Assembly (NCBI GenBank): GCA_963680875.1
Contig: OY804580.1
Coordinates: 99,548,000-99,611,999 of the forward strand
From: Bathymodiolus brooksi
Lineage: Eukaryota; Mollusca; Bivalvia; Mytilida; Modiolidae
Length of the DNA: 64,000 bases
Direction of reading: 5' to 3'
Shown: positions 12,974-26,400 of the stretch, in pieces
How positions within the stretch are numbered: the stretch's first letter is position 1
Layout: each line of letters opens with the position of its first letter
Made by a program: the position numbers and the translations under genes
The notes under the pieces: generated by a model
The model's database searches: none
What the model was told of the DNA's origin: nothing
What the model saw: the letters and a program-made list of their open reading frames with translations, nothing else

Positions 12974-15575
12974 AACTAGAGGCTCCCAGGAGCCTGTATA
13001 GCTCACCTGGGTATAATAACATCAGTCAATAAAACTTGATAACTTCGGTCAAAAAATAAAAAATGTAATCCTCTTCATTGCAGACCCCCTCTCCAAAAAA
13101 CATTTGGGCAGGGGTTCCCCCTTTAATGTAAGTTATCAACATTGCTGTAAAAAAACATAAATGTCAATGATTTTCAAAATTTAGCTTTTCCTACTTCACA
13201 TTTTGTAATAGAGTTGTTTCCCTTTGATTATTTGAGTAACCAAAAGCAGTGAAAGTCAACAAAAAAAAATGCATTTCAAGAGGAATAACTCTTCACACAG
13301 TTGTCGGACATTTTCAACTGTGGAATTTTTTGTAGATCTTGAGATGCTGAACACATTTGCAGTTTAAACTTAACATCTATCTCTTATAGTTTTTAGTTCA
13401 GCTGGACCAAAGGTCCATGTGAACTATTGCCATCACTTGGCATCCATTGTCTGTAAACTTTTCACATTTCAAGCTTCTTCTCCGAAACCACTGGGCCAAT
13501 TGGAACCAAACTTAGCAGGAATGTTCCTTGGATGGTCCTCTACAAAGTCTCTGTTTTTCGTTCCAGTCGGATATTCAACATGGCTGCCAGGGCCAATAAT
13601 ATGCTCTGATTGGCTGAAATTTCAAAGATCTTCTTCTCTGAAACTAATGAACTGACTGAACCCAAACTGTAAATGAATGATCATTGGAATGTCCTTTACC
13701 AAGTTTCTGTTTTTTATGCCGATCGGAAATCCAAGATGGCCACCATCGCAGGACATAGATTAACATTGGACCCTATGGGAAAATGTTCAAATGCCTTCTT
13801 CTCAGAAACAACAAATATGATTAGAGCCAAACTGTACGTGAAGGTTCATTGGATGGTCCTCTACAAACTTAAGGTTTTTTGTTCCGATATGAAATTCAAA
13901 ATGGCGGCTACGGCAGGACTTAGTTTAACATTGGACCCTTTGGGAAAATGTTTCAAAATGCTTCTTCTCTGAAACCACTTGAACAATTGAAACCAAACTG
14001 CCCAGGAATGATCATTGGAAGGTCCTCGACAAAGTTTCTGTTTTTTATGCCGATCGGAAATCCAAGATGGCCACCACCGCAGGACATAGATTAACATTGG
14101 TCCCTATGGGAAAATGTTCAAATGCCTTCTTCTCAGAAACTACAAATATGATTAAAGCCAAACTGTACATGAATGTTCATCGGATGGTCCTCTACAATCT
14201 TAAGGTTTTTTGTTCCGATATGAAATCCAAAATGGCGGCTACGGCAGAACTTAGTTTAACATTGGAACTTTTGGGAAAAAGGTTTCAAAATGCTTCTTCT
14301 CTGAAACCACTTGGACAATTGAAACCAAACTGCCCAGGAATGATCATTGGAAGGTCCCCCTACAAAGTTTCTGTTTTTTATGTCGATCGGAAATCCAAGA
14401 TGGCCACCACCGCAGGACATAGATTAACATTGGACCCTATGGGAAAATGTTCAAATGCCTTCTTCTCAGGAACTACAAATATGATTAAAGCCAAACTGTA
14501 CATGAATGTTCATCGAATGGTCCTCTACAGTCTTAAGGTTTTTTGTTCCGATATGAAATTCAAAATGGCGGCTACGGCAGAACTTATTTTAACATTGGAC
14601 CCTATGGGAAAAAGGTTTCAAAATGCTTCTTCTATGAAACCACTTGGACAATTGAAACCAAACTGCCCAGGAATGATCATTGGAAGGTCCTCTACAAAGT
14701 TTCTGTTTTTTATGCCGATCGGAAATCCAAGATGGCTGCCACCACAGGTCATAGTATTAACACAGGACCATATGGGGAAAATACAGAAATATGTTCTTTG
14801 AAGCTATTGCACTGATTGAACCTAAACTGTGCTTCAATCATTGGAAGGTCCTTTACAAACTTTGTGTTTTTTATGTTGATCGGAATTCCAAGATGACTAT
14901 CACTTCAGGACATATTTTTTACATAGGACCAATTGGTTCTTTTTATAACCAGGTGAACGATACAGGCTCTTGAGAGCCTCTGGTTGAAATAAAGGACGAA
15001 AAGTATTAAAATTTTGAAAATTTTATGAAAAAAAGGAAATAACTCCAAAATGGGTAATGGGATTTACTTTAAAATTGCAGGGTAGGTAGATCTTGACATG
15101 CTGCACATTTTTGCAATTAAACTTAACCTTTATCTCTTATAGTTTTTGAAATATAAGACGAAAAGTATTAAATTTTAAAAAATTTGATGAAAAAAGGGCA
15201 ACAACTCCGAGATGGGTAATCAGATTTACTTCAAAATTGCAGGGTAGGTAGATCTTGCTGTGCTGATAATTTTTACCCCAGTCAGATTTCTGATATTATT
15301 AACGGTTTTTGAGTTATTACCCAAAAACCTGCAAATTTTACCATATATTCTATTTTTAGTAACAGCAGCCATGTTGGTTGGTGCATGGCTTCATCGGACA
15401 TAATTTTGAAACTAGACACCCTAGTGATGATTCAGACCAAGTTTGGTTTCAATTGGTCCAGTAGTTTCAGAGGAGAAGATTTTTTTAAAAGTTTACGACG
15501 TATAACAGAAGACGACGACGGACGCCAAGTGATGGCAATAGCTCACATGGCCCTTTGGGCCAGGTGAACTAAAAA
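12974..15575. mobile_element. composite modular element with two overlapping inverted-repeat pairs
   Basis: Pair 1: AACTAGAGGCTCCCAGGAGC at 12974 matches, inverted, the end at 14986 (30 of 35 bases over 12976-13010 and 14949-14983). Pair 2: AGTTCAGCTGGACCAAAGGT from about 13391 matches, inverted, the end at about 15575, with arms of at least 135 bp. A leader unit (GTAGATCTTGAGATGCTGAA...) at 13335-13395 recurs directly at 15085-15145 and in part at 15245. Between them lie tandem modules (separate entry). The interlocked pairs suggest two related elements joined or nested. No transposase was found and no target duplication identified. Confidence 0.65.
13480..14860 (+). repeat. tandem ~332-bp modules, each two ~165-bp half modules
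   Basis: The landmark ATGATCATTGG occurs at 13677, 14008, 14340 and near 14673, a period of 331-333 bp. Each unit has two related halves, 'ggtcctcnacaaagtttctg...gatcggaaatccaagatggcc' and 'ggtcctctacaatcttaagg...gatatgaaatccaaaatggcg'. Because one period is 333 bp, a 244-codon open frame (14067-14801) runs through two units. It resembles no protein I know and reads as translated repeat DNA. Confidence 0.8.
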
Positions 15576-15714
15576 GCTAATGGACAACAGGCTATGGATG
15601 AAAAATGGTGAAAATAGTTTACAAGGTACTTTGAGCCAAAGAAGTTATAATTTGCCAATGAAAGCTTATAATCGCAATTCAGTATTATCAAGTCAAAAAC
15701 TGTCTACAAAATGA

Positions 15715-15981
15715 AGGGGCCATCATGGTCATGATCGTATGGTAGTTGGATTTACAACTACCTATGCAATCAGTGCCTATCACCACTAACATTGTGATTT
15801 CGAATCCCACTCAGGTGAGTTGTACTCGATACAACATTATGTGATAAAGTTTATCGGTGACTTGCAATAGGTGTGTGGTTTTCTCCGGGTACTCTAGTTT
15901 CCTCCACCAATAATACTGACCACAACGATATGACTGAAATATTGTTGAAAGTGGCATTAAACACCATTACCCTAACCCTAT
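15715..15981 (+). mobile_element. SINE family B, full length
   Basis: Starts GGGGCCATCATGGTCATGAT with the head ATGGTAGTTGGATTTACAAC. The body contains GGTTTTCTCCGGGTACTCT and CCTCCACCAATAATACTGAC. It ends GTTGAAAGTGGCATTAAACA then CCATTACCCTAACCCTA. Confidence 0.9.
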
Positions 15982-15997
15982 ACAAAATGATTATAAG

Positions 15998-16068
15998 CGT
16001 ACCTGACAAAGATTATTACAGAAACGTGTCATACACACTAAATTCTATATCTAAGTTTTTATTTTTTT
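15998..16068 (+). repeat. dispersed CTGATGA...GAAAC motif copy
   Basis: ACCTGACAAAGATTATTACA then GAAACGTGTCATACACACTA and AATTCTATATCTAAG. It directly follows the SINE B tail, so the two may have moved together or share an insertion site. Confidence 0.4.
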
Positions 16069-16090
16069 AATACTATAATTAAACTGTTTT

Positions 16091-16155
16091 AATTGAGATT
16101 TGGCTCTCAGAGCTATTTTCTATTTTGTTACCAAGAGCCAAATCTCAACGAGATT
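16091..16155. repeat. short inverted repeat
   Basis: TTGAGATTTGGCTCT and its complement AGAGCCAAATCTCAA lie about 27 bp apart. Confidence 0.55.
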
Positions 16156-16216
16156 AACTCTACTGGTGATGTGAATAAAATGTGGATTATATACAAAACG
16201 CTCCAATGAGAATTTC

Positions 16217-16485
16217 GGGGGTTATGCTGGTGGTGTTTTAACGCCACTTTCAACAATATTTCAGTTATATCATGGCGGTAAGTTTTATTGGTGGAGGAAA
16301 ACAGAGTATCCGAAGAAAACCATCGACCTTCCGCAAGTCACTAACAAACTTTTTCACATAATATTGTATCGAGTACACCTTGTCATGAGCCATATTCAAA
16401 ACTCACAACTTTAGTGGTGATAGGCACTGATTGCACAGGTAGTTCTAAATCCAACAACCATACAATCATGATCATGACGGCCCTC
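16217..16485 (-). mobile_element. SINE family B, full length
   Basis: On the plus strand the order is tail (TTAACGCCACTTTCAACAAT), conserved middle, then head GTAGTTCTAAATCCAACAAC and ATGACGGCCC. Confidence 0.88.
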
Positions 16486-16777
16486 AATTAAGAAAATGTG
16501 TCACAATTTCTGTTTTATTGAAAAAGAAGATTATATTGATGACTGTTTGACGGAAAGTATTATATTTAATTATTACACAGATGCCTGTAAAATACTGTGA
16601 TTTCTAAGTGAAAGAAACACCCGTATTTTACTCAGTGAAATAAAACCGTTTATTACAGTACCAATGTCGTCACAATAACAAAATATCATTGACCGTCTTA
16701 CAATGGAAAACAAATTCTTTTATGAAACGTCTTATTAGTGCAAACAAACATGTAAAATCTGTGAATTAAACAATATA

Positions 16778-16921
16778 CAGTGGAACCTGTCTAATCTGAA
16801 ACACCAAGGGACCAGGGAAATGTGTCGGATTGTACAGGATGTCAGAATACTCAGGTTTTACTTTAGTTAACAGAAATACTTTGGGACCATAATTTTTGGC
16901 CGGATGTCACAAGTTCCACTG
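16778..16921. mobile_element. pogo/Tigger-like MITE, TA target duplication
   Basis: 144 bp bounded by CAGTGGAACCTGTC and its inverted partner ACAAGTTCCACTG, with TA on both sides (16776-16777, 16922-16923). No transposase is present. It lies just downstream of the 3' end of TRMT44. Confidence 0.75.
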
Positions 16922-16934
16922 TAATTACTCTTGC

Positions 16935-17062
16935 ATTCTCAATATCAAAAATAAATCACTCGTTACCGAACAACAATGATAATTCACTCATGCGCTATCG
17001 TGTATTCGTGAATCATTGCGTTTTTCGTTTACTCATGATTTATTTTCGATATTCGGAACACT
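16935..17062. repeat. imperfect foldback
   Basis: Left AATATCAAAAATAAATCACTC and right GATTTATTTTCGATATTCGG are inverted partners, with interrupted pairing inward. It lies in the sequence following TRMT44. Confidence 0.5.
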
Positions 17063-17118
17063 AGTGTAATAATATTATAAGAGGCCATTACTAAACACAA
17101 CAGGATATGCAAATAAAT

Positions 17119-17124
17119 TTTATT
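17119..17124 (-). terminator. TRMT44: polyadenylation signal AATAAA for TRMT44
   Basis: AATAAA on the minus strand, 34 bases after the stop codon at 17158-17160, within an A+T-rich 3' end. The short distance is plausible for a compact 3' UTR. Cleavage was not shown. Confidence 0.5.
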
Positions 17125-17157
17125 AAAATACAAAATGTATTTTTAAAAATATTAAAA

Positions 17158-17405
17158 TCATCCATCCGGAAATTTTTCAAACTTTGGAACATTTTTATTA
17201 TCACAGAAATTTGTCTTTAAGTCACTCTCCCCATGAGCAAAAGTACATGTGACCTGTGTCCTTGGACATCCGTCGGGATGATTTAAATAAAACCAGCAGG
17301 GTAAAGTCTTAAAGTACTGACTTCTATCTTTTTTCGACAGTTGAGATTTTTTACTGTAAGGTTCATCCAAACTCAAGTCTCGTAACTGTACATTACCACC
17401 GGACA
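17158..17405 (-). CDS. TRMT44: TRMT44 exon 11, CCCH zinc finger (stop)
   Basis: 248 bases including the stop, acceptor TTTTAG. It encodes [10 protein letters not shown], then [20 protein letters not shown] and TFAHG, a CCCH finger that may contact tRNA. The last residues are KFEKFPDG. Confidence 0.9.
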
Positions 17406-20400
17406 CTAAAATAATACAAAAAGAGACGAAAAAATATAATGAATATATTAAATGGTGTACAAAATTTATTTATAAAAATAAGTACCCTGACACAAATATC
17501 AACCCTGTCCACATTCGTTACATATTCAACATCATCAGTAATTATCTGGGTCAATACACATGTAGGTCAATGTCTAATCAATGATAAAAGTATGACTTTT
17601 AACTGATGTGTGACAGAATGTTTTTTAATTTCTTATCTTTTCAATGTTTAAACTACAGTTTAACTGCAAAAAAGTGACAGAAGCTTAAACTTTGACTTTC
17701 AATCGCTGCATGTCATTAAACTTTCATATTTATTATTTTTTCAATGCATAAAACAAACGTCCACTGCAAAAAGTGACAGAAGAAAATAACCTACAATTGC
17801 AGACACTATCTATCCCTTTGAGGTGTGATAAAATTAAATTACTGCCAAAATAACATTGTTCAAACATTACATTACATCTATTTCAACAGAAAAAATATTA
17901 CAATATTTATTCCTGAAGGAATAAACAGTATAGAATATTTGCTACACAGAGAAAAAATATTCACAGGTACAATAAATTATCCAGAGGAACATCTATACGT
18001 TCACAGAGGAAAGTCTGAGTTGTATCTCGGATAAATATTACATTTTATCTATTCTCTATTCTAAAAGAAAAAATATTACAATAAATATGCTGGAATAAAA
18101 AATATTACAAATTTATTCTTAATGCAATAAAAAATATTATAATATTTTTTCCTGATGAATAAACAGCATAGAATATTTGTTTCTCTGAGAAAAAATATTT
18201 TGGAGTTGTTAGTAATAAATTTGATTAAAAATTATTATTATTATGCAGAACAAATACACCTTCATAGCAGAAAGTCTAAGGTTTATCAGATATTGATGTT
18301 AGTAGCACATAAACTTCCATTAAAATAATCGTCTTGTTTGATTGTAAAATTTTGTTATGTAAATATTCATTTTTCTCTTTTCTCAAAGGAAACAATATAT
18401 GTGTAATGTTTCAAAGATTTCAAATTGTTTAGCAGGACATTTAAAATTTTATCTAACAAAAGATGTTCTCAATTAACTTGTCAAGTTAATTTTTTTTTAT
18501 CAATTTTGATTTTCATCAACCGTGTCTTTCAAAACAATTTCAAGGTTTTTATCAGATTCTGCTAAAATTAATGCTCTATGGTGTGTTCAAGGTGATAAAA
18601 GAATAATTTGATAATAAACTGTAAAAGAAACAAATCTCCATAGATGTGATGAAAAGGGAATAAGGTTAGGTTTAGGTTTGTGGTGTTTAACGCCACTTTC
18701 AACAATATTTCAGTTATATTGTGGCGATCAGTTTTATTGGTGGAGGAAACTGGAGTACCCGGAGAAAACCACAGACCTGTCGCAAGTCACTGACAAACTT
18801 GATCACATAATGTTGTACATCTCGCCATGAGCCGTGTTCGAACTCGCAACATTAGTGATGATAGGCACTGATTGCACAAGTAGTTATAAATCCAACTGCC
18901 ATACGATCACGACCATGACAGCCCCCAAAATCAAGAGGTTGGTCAAATATGTATGAAAAATACACAGACAGGAAATGTCATAAGGAATATATATACAATA
19001 CTTGTGCACTGTCGAAGCATATAGGTAATATGTGTACGAGGCTTAGAAACGGGGGAAAAGGCGAGGCTTTGCCGAGCCTTTTCCCGCGTTTTGCGCCGAA
19101 TACACATATTTACCTATATGCTTCGACAGTGCACATGTATTGTATTTATCCTGCAATCTTAAATCGTAAATAAACATTTACTGTACGATGATAAAAGTAT
19201 TTGAAATAATTTAGTGTATGTATTTGAAAACAATATTCCCCGATGTGCCCCGTTTTACATTTGTATGTTCTATTTATAACTGACCAATATCAAAAAAAAT
19301 ATTGGGCAGGCTATATTGGTCGGTAAATGCTGTCATTGCAGGATAAAAAGAAATAAAATCCTATCAAAGTCAGACTTTAAAAAAAAATCAAAATGTTTGG
19401 GCATTGGTTGCATTTGGCCCCTTCATATCTTTGAAATGGTGAGAGCTATGACATATCTATTGTTTTTATTCGAACAAGAATTTTTCGAAAATTTAAATGA
19501 CAAAAAACTACATACAAATCAGACTTAAATACAGATTGCCTTATGTCTTAATATAGATGATAAGGTTTTCAGCAAAACAGATAGATCGCTGGTGTCTGCA
19601 ATCACCCACAATTAAATCTGTCAAAGCCAGACCTCCTTGGGATCAGCCTCTGGCTCGGGATAAAATACTAATATCCGCCAACCCATGTTAAAACTCAAAA
19701 CACATTCTGGCTTCCATTAATTATTTCTTAATTAAGCACGACTAATGTTGTCCCATTGGTGAGTGATCGTTGTTTAATGCCAAATGAGCAATTTTTCAGC
19801 TATGCCATGGTGAGAACAAGAGATAGTCTCTTATGTTCATTTATATCCATATCCTTTCTTATCAATGTTACATTTGGTGAGATGCTGATGACAGGCTGTC
19901 AAGTCACTTTTGACAAAAATTATATAGAAAATAGGATTTTCTTGGATGAAAATATAAGGTAAATTTAAAGTATATTTAGCAACAAATACAAGACCTCCAA
20001 CTCCCCTGTAGCCATGCCTCACCTTTTTACTGGCAAATGAAAAAAAAACTCTAGTCTCCTATTGCTCTTTTTACATAATAAATTAAAATCAGACTGAAAA
20101 AAAATCAACATTTGACTGTTTCAAAGGATTGAACATGACAACTCCTACAACACTTTAAATGACAAATTTTGATTTATTATCTTCTAAATTATACATAATA
20201 TTTTTTGTGAAGAAAAAGGTACCTATTAAACTTTACAAAGCTTTGTAGCAAGACTTAGGATTTACATTTTTTTCAATGACTCTTTCATGTAGTAATAAAT
20301 TTAGCTTGTCCAAAAGCCCTGAGGGTTAACTGGGTATTTTTTATGTCGTAGACCATTAAACATTGTATTTAAGATGTATTATTCTAGACAAAATAACCGG

Positions 20401-23400
20401 TACTGAGTAGCAGACCACTATAAAATGAACATGTACCACAAAAGATTACATTCAAGAATAAAAAAGCCACATGAAAGTATCTGTTGCTATACAAGCTCAG
20501 CTAAAACTATAGAAGTATCAGCATTAATATCTTCTACATGTATAGCCTCTATTTGTCACATTTATGTGAAATTTACACTCAAAATTAAAGATTCAACCTT
20601 TTTTTCTCATAGTTTTGGAAAAATATAGGATTTTGGGATGTAAAATAGGAAATTTTAGACAAATATAGGAAACATAGCAAAATATTGAAAATAATTAAGA
20701 CCACTTGACACCATGTCTATTTTGTACTAAACCAACACACTTAGTTGGATATTTATAGTGCTAGCTCACTGAAACAACAGTCCATAGGTAGATATTTCGT
20801 TCCACTCTGACATATTATTTTGATTCCAGGTCAACCAGTGTTTGTTCTTAATCTTTAACGCTGCATGCTTAGCAGAGAAGTAGCAAGTACCAATATCAGT
20901 CTTTGGTTGGACCCAAACTGGGCTTGAACACACAACCTTACTGCACTCTAGACAAGAACATCTACCATTACACCACCGATGTGGTTCAAAAGTTGGCTAT
21001 TTAAGGTGGTACCATACACTTCAGGTCAAATTTGATCTGCTCGTTTAATTTTCTTATTTTTTTGGCAGTGTGTTTGACTATATCCACTGTAATAAATATC
21101 AAAATTTTAACAAATTCCAACCAACAGACTCAGAGCTATCAATTCAATAGCCACATAGCAGCTTTTCTCTATGTGGGTTTGATCACCGAGATGCTTGAAA
21201 TCTGCATACAAATGCCATATGATCAAAACGTTCAACTGATTTTAAAGAGTTATCTCCCTGTAGTGTATGGTACCACCTTAAGTAAGTGGATGACTATTGT
21301 ATAACATTATTTATAACATTACCATGAAATATACTGTTATGATTTTTGAGTAAAGTTTGCAATCCTCCACATTCTGATTTCAGCTGTTTTAATATGTCTT
21401 TATCAAATAACTTTACAATATCTCCTAGTGGTACAATACCTGTCAAAAAAGATAAAAAAATGAAGTGAAGTGGGTCTGAAATTCAATTTGAAAAATTGAA
21501 ACTATCGGCATTTTTTTTAACTTTCAAACATAATAAACTTCTAGCCTTTTTTCTAGGTGGTTGTTCATTTTAATGACATTGGTGGAATTGTTGACCATTA
21601 CTGTGTAAACTTTCTTGTCATAATTCTTCCTGGTCTAATCCTGATTAGTCCCTTTGGCCTACTTAATCCCAAAGATTTATTTGACATTATTTGTCTTTCC
21701 AATCTTTTGACTAGGAGTGTAGTTGACGAAGTTATTCTAGAAACAAGTCGTGCACACTAAATTAGTTACCTACAATTTTATTGTGATTTCTGTTCAGCTG
21801 ATAAAACGGAAATAAGAATTTAATATATCAGTATTTTTGTGCAATTTTTGACATCAAACTATATTCTACTGTAATTGTTTAATATTCCTGGTCTGTGATT
21901 AGACAATGCTGTAATTTTCACGGTATCAATTCCACGGTTGAAATAGCATAAGATATTTTTAGAATCTTAGCTGATTACCGCTTACGTCATCTTGTCAATA
22001 ATGTGGCAATACACATCTATACACATGATTACATTAGAATGGAGATAACTGTATTGTATTTGAAAATTTCACGGCATCAATTGTCGATTTCATGGTCGCA
22101 AATATCCATTTATTTAATTTGCAACCATCAAATCTCCAATTGATGCCGTGAAATTATCAAATACAATACAGTTAAATCTCCTAATTAGTCTTACCTCCTT
22201 TAGACCATGTCCTACCATCAGGTAATTGTCGTATCTCAGATTTGTCACTTTCGAATACTTTATTAAAGACAGCGTTTATAATGACTTTTTTAACTTCCTT
22301 GTCAACGTGCTGACAATTACGTGATTTTTCTTTACTTTGTTCTCTCGGTTCAAATTCTGAACTCCATTTCTGTCCATTTTCAAGCTTTTGATATTTTGAA
22401 TTACTTTCTCCAGATATTGATGTGGTCCCTACAAGATCTGATGGATGATTCGATTTTGATCTTGTTTTAATATAAACCGATATTTTGTCATCTATTAATT
22501 CGGCATCTTGCTGTAGATAAGTCCTTTCCTGACCAATGAAACAAACCTGAAATAGAATTACATTGGATAAAAGGGGAATAACTCAAGGCAAACAACAGGG
22601 TCACCCAATGTGACTTGATTTTTACATTTGGTTACCCATAGAATATAATATATATTAATAATTATGATGACGGTAAGTGAAGAAATCGGAGACAGTAGAT
22701 CAGAAAAAAAATGCTATCAAAATTAGCTTTTACTGTCAATCTGCAAATGTTATTCTCATTTAGTTAGACATATAAAGGAAATAGACGTACATTGATAAAA
22801 GGGAAATAACTCAAGACAAGCAACTTGACATATGATTACATAGATCAAGGGGAAATAACTCAAGGCAAACAACTCGGATTGAATGTTCTAGCAAGATATT
22901 AATTATCTATAGATTTGGTGTTTGTAGAATGAAGCAATAATGATTATAAGACATTATATATATATTTATGAAACTTTCTTAATTTTTCTTTTTGAATTTT
23001 TTTTTTTTCAAATGCATGGATGTTGGAGCATTTCTTTGTCACTCCCCAATAAAACTTATATGAAATAGTCTGAGGATCAAAACAATAGCCCCCCCCCCCC
23101 CATCCATCCCCTCCCCCAATATGAATTTTCTTAGTCTAAAATGGATAGTGTTGCAATGATTTTGCCATCTGCTTCAAGATTTAACTTGATCTACAAAATT
23201 ACCATAATTCATTACAACTTAAATTATTTGTCAACTTAATATAAGGGAAGCATTGTTATATTATATTTAAACATTCCTTAATGGTTCGTGCAAAAAAAAA
23301 ATTACGAATAACATTCTTCTCCATATTAATCTTGCCCAGAAATTGTTACAATCATATATTATTTCTTAAATAGAATACATGTACATACAAATAAATATAG

Positions 23401-26400
23401 TTATCTAACATTATGTACGTTTTCCTTTGAAATTAAAGAAAGTAGCCTGTCTGATACAAGATGTTGTATCACCACACTGTAGTGATAAAAGAATGGCGTG
23501 ACGTTGCACGAGATGTTCTCTGCCGAACTACTTTGACATGACGTCATATCATTGGAATGTGAGACAAAACACAGTAACCTGACGTTGGTGAAAGAATGGA
23601 AAAAATAACATGACGTCATACACAAAATGTAGTCTCCCTGAGAGTATTGTACAAATTTTAATTCAACCCTTGTTATTTGTATAAAATTCGTTTTTATTGA
23701 AATGTTAAGATAAACTTATTACATACATAGTGTGTTGGTAAAAGACTTTATATCAGGTCTTGCCTGTTGCATGAACTAACCGCATCACAACTCGTCGCGT
23801 AATGATCTTGGTTCACACATCAGGCTCGACCTGATACAAAGTCTTGTACCACCACACTATGTATGTAATAAGTAGTCTAGTCCACTTATAATGAAATCTT
23901 AAGCGGTAACATGAAATCTTTTCATTATAACCAGACTTGATATATAAGTAACATGAAATCTTTTCATTATAGCCAGACTTCAACATAACCAGACTTGATA
24001 TATAAGTAACATGAAATCTTTTCATTATAGCCAGACTTCAATATAACCAGACTTGATATATAAGTAACATGAAATCTTTTCATTATAGCCAGACTTCAAT
24101 ATAACCAGACTTGATATATAAGTAACATGAAATCTTTTCATTATAGCCAGACTTCAATATAACCAGACTTGATATATAAGTAACATGAAATCTTTTCATT
24201 ATAGCCAGACTTCAACATAACCAAACTTGATATATAAGTAACATGAAATCTTTTCATTATAGCCAGACTTCAATATAACCAGACTTGATATATAAGTAAC
24301 ATGAAATCTTTTCATTATAGCCAGACTTCAATATAACCAAACTTGATATATAAGTAACATGAAATCTTTTCATTATAGCCAGACTTCAATATAACCAGAC
24401 TTGATATATAAGTAACATGAAATCTTTTCATTATAGCCAGACTTCAATATAACCAGACTTGATATATAAGTAACATGAAATCTTTTCATTATAGCCAGAC
24501 TTCAATATAACCAGACTTGATATACAAGTAACATGAAATCTTTTCATTATAGCCAGACTTCAATATAACCAGACTTGATATATAAGTAACATGAAATCTT
24601 TTCATTATAGCTAGACTTCAATATAACCAGAGTTGATATATAAGTAACATGAAATCTTTTCATTATAGCCAGACTTCAACATAACCAAACTTGATATATA
24701 AGTAACATGAAATCTTTTCATTATAGCCAGACTTCAATATAACCAGACTTGATATATAAGTAACATGAAATCTTTTCATTATAGCCAGACTTCAATATAA
24801 CCAAACTTGATATATAAGTAACATGAAATCTTTTCATTATAGCCAGACTTCAATATAACCAGACTTGATATATAAGTAACATGAAATCTTTTCATTATAG
24901 CCAGACTTCAATATAACCAGACTTGATATATAAGTAACATGAAATCTTTTCATTATAGCCAGACTTGATATATAAGTAACATGAAATCTTTTCATTATAG
25001 CCAGACTTCAATATAACCAGACTTGATATATAAGTAACATGAAATCTTTTCATTATAGCCAGACTTCAATATAACCAGACTTGATATATAAGTAACATGA
25101 AATCTTTTCATTATAGCCAGACTTCAACATAACCAGACTTGATATATAAGTAACATGAAATCTTTTCATTATAGCCAGACTTCAATATAACCAGACTTGA
25201 TATATAAGTAACATGAAATCTTTTCATTATAGCCAGACTTCAATATAACCAGACTTGATATATAAGTAACATGAAATCTTTTCATTATAGCCAGACTTGA
25301 TATATAAGTAACATGAAATCTTTTCATTATAGCCAGACTTCAATATAACCAGACTTGATATATAAGTAACATGAAATCTTTTCATTATAGCCAGACTTCA
25401 ATATAACCAGACTTGATATATAAGTAACATGAAATCTTTTCATTATAGCCAGACTTCAACATAACCAGACTTGATATATAAGTAACATGAAATCTTTTCA
25501 TTATAGCCAGACTTCAATATAACCAGACTTGATATATAAGTAACATGAAATCTTTTCATTATAGCCAGACTTCAATATAACCAGACTTGATATATAAGTA
25601 ACATGAAATCTTTTCATTATAGCCAGACTTCAATATAACCAGACTTGATATATAAGTAACATGAAATCTTTTCATTATAGCCAGACTTCAATATAACCAG
25701 ACTTGATATATAAGTAACATGAAATCTTTTCATTATAGCCAGACTTCAATATAACCAGACTTGATATATAAGTAACATGAAATCTTTTCATTATAGCCAG
25801 ACTTCAATATAACCAGACTTGATATATAATCAAAGGATTTGATGAGGATGTATAATATATTCAATATAACTGATTTTTCATTAGAACCGATTGCATTATA
25901 AGTGGACAAGACTATCACTCACTCTCTTTGTAGAAGGTATCCTCAGTGTATCTTCCTCTACTTTAAATCCACAGACCTCTCCTATCTCCTTGACAAAGTT
26001 GAGGTAGGTTCTGTAATTACTGAGTCCTTGTTTCTTACCACTAAACTTGCAGTCAAAATCATAATGACAGCATGGTAAGACAAAATATCTACTGGTGTAC
26101 TTCGACCTAAAACAAACAACAGTCTAAATCATAATGGGGGTACACAGCATTAAGGAGTAAGACTAGAGAAAAGACTGTTTGGTTTAGTCAAGATAAAGTG
26201 TCAAAAGTTTTCTGAACACAAGGCCTGGTCACTATAATATCTATATATTTAGTCATCATATACATCTCAAATATGAATGTCAATCCCAAATTTAAATGAC
26301 AAGAATACTGTTTATGGTAGCAGACAGTTATGAAAGCTTACCAATTCTTCTATCATTCTATCTATGTTATGTCCATTGTGTCATCATACTGCTCGGAATA

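Noticed and set aside
14067..14801. 244-codon open frame in the modular element
   Set aside because: It follows a 333-bp tandem repeat. The translation matches no family, and neighbouring units are shifted by length changes.
23892..25830. CRISPR-like array
   Set aside because: The repeats are contiguous without unique spacers, and the DNA is eukaryotic.
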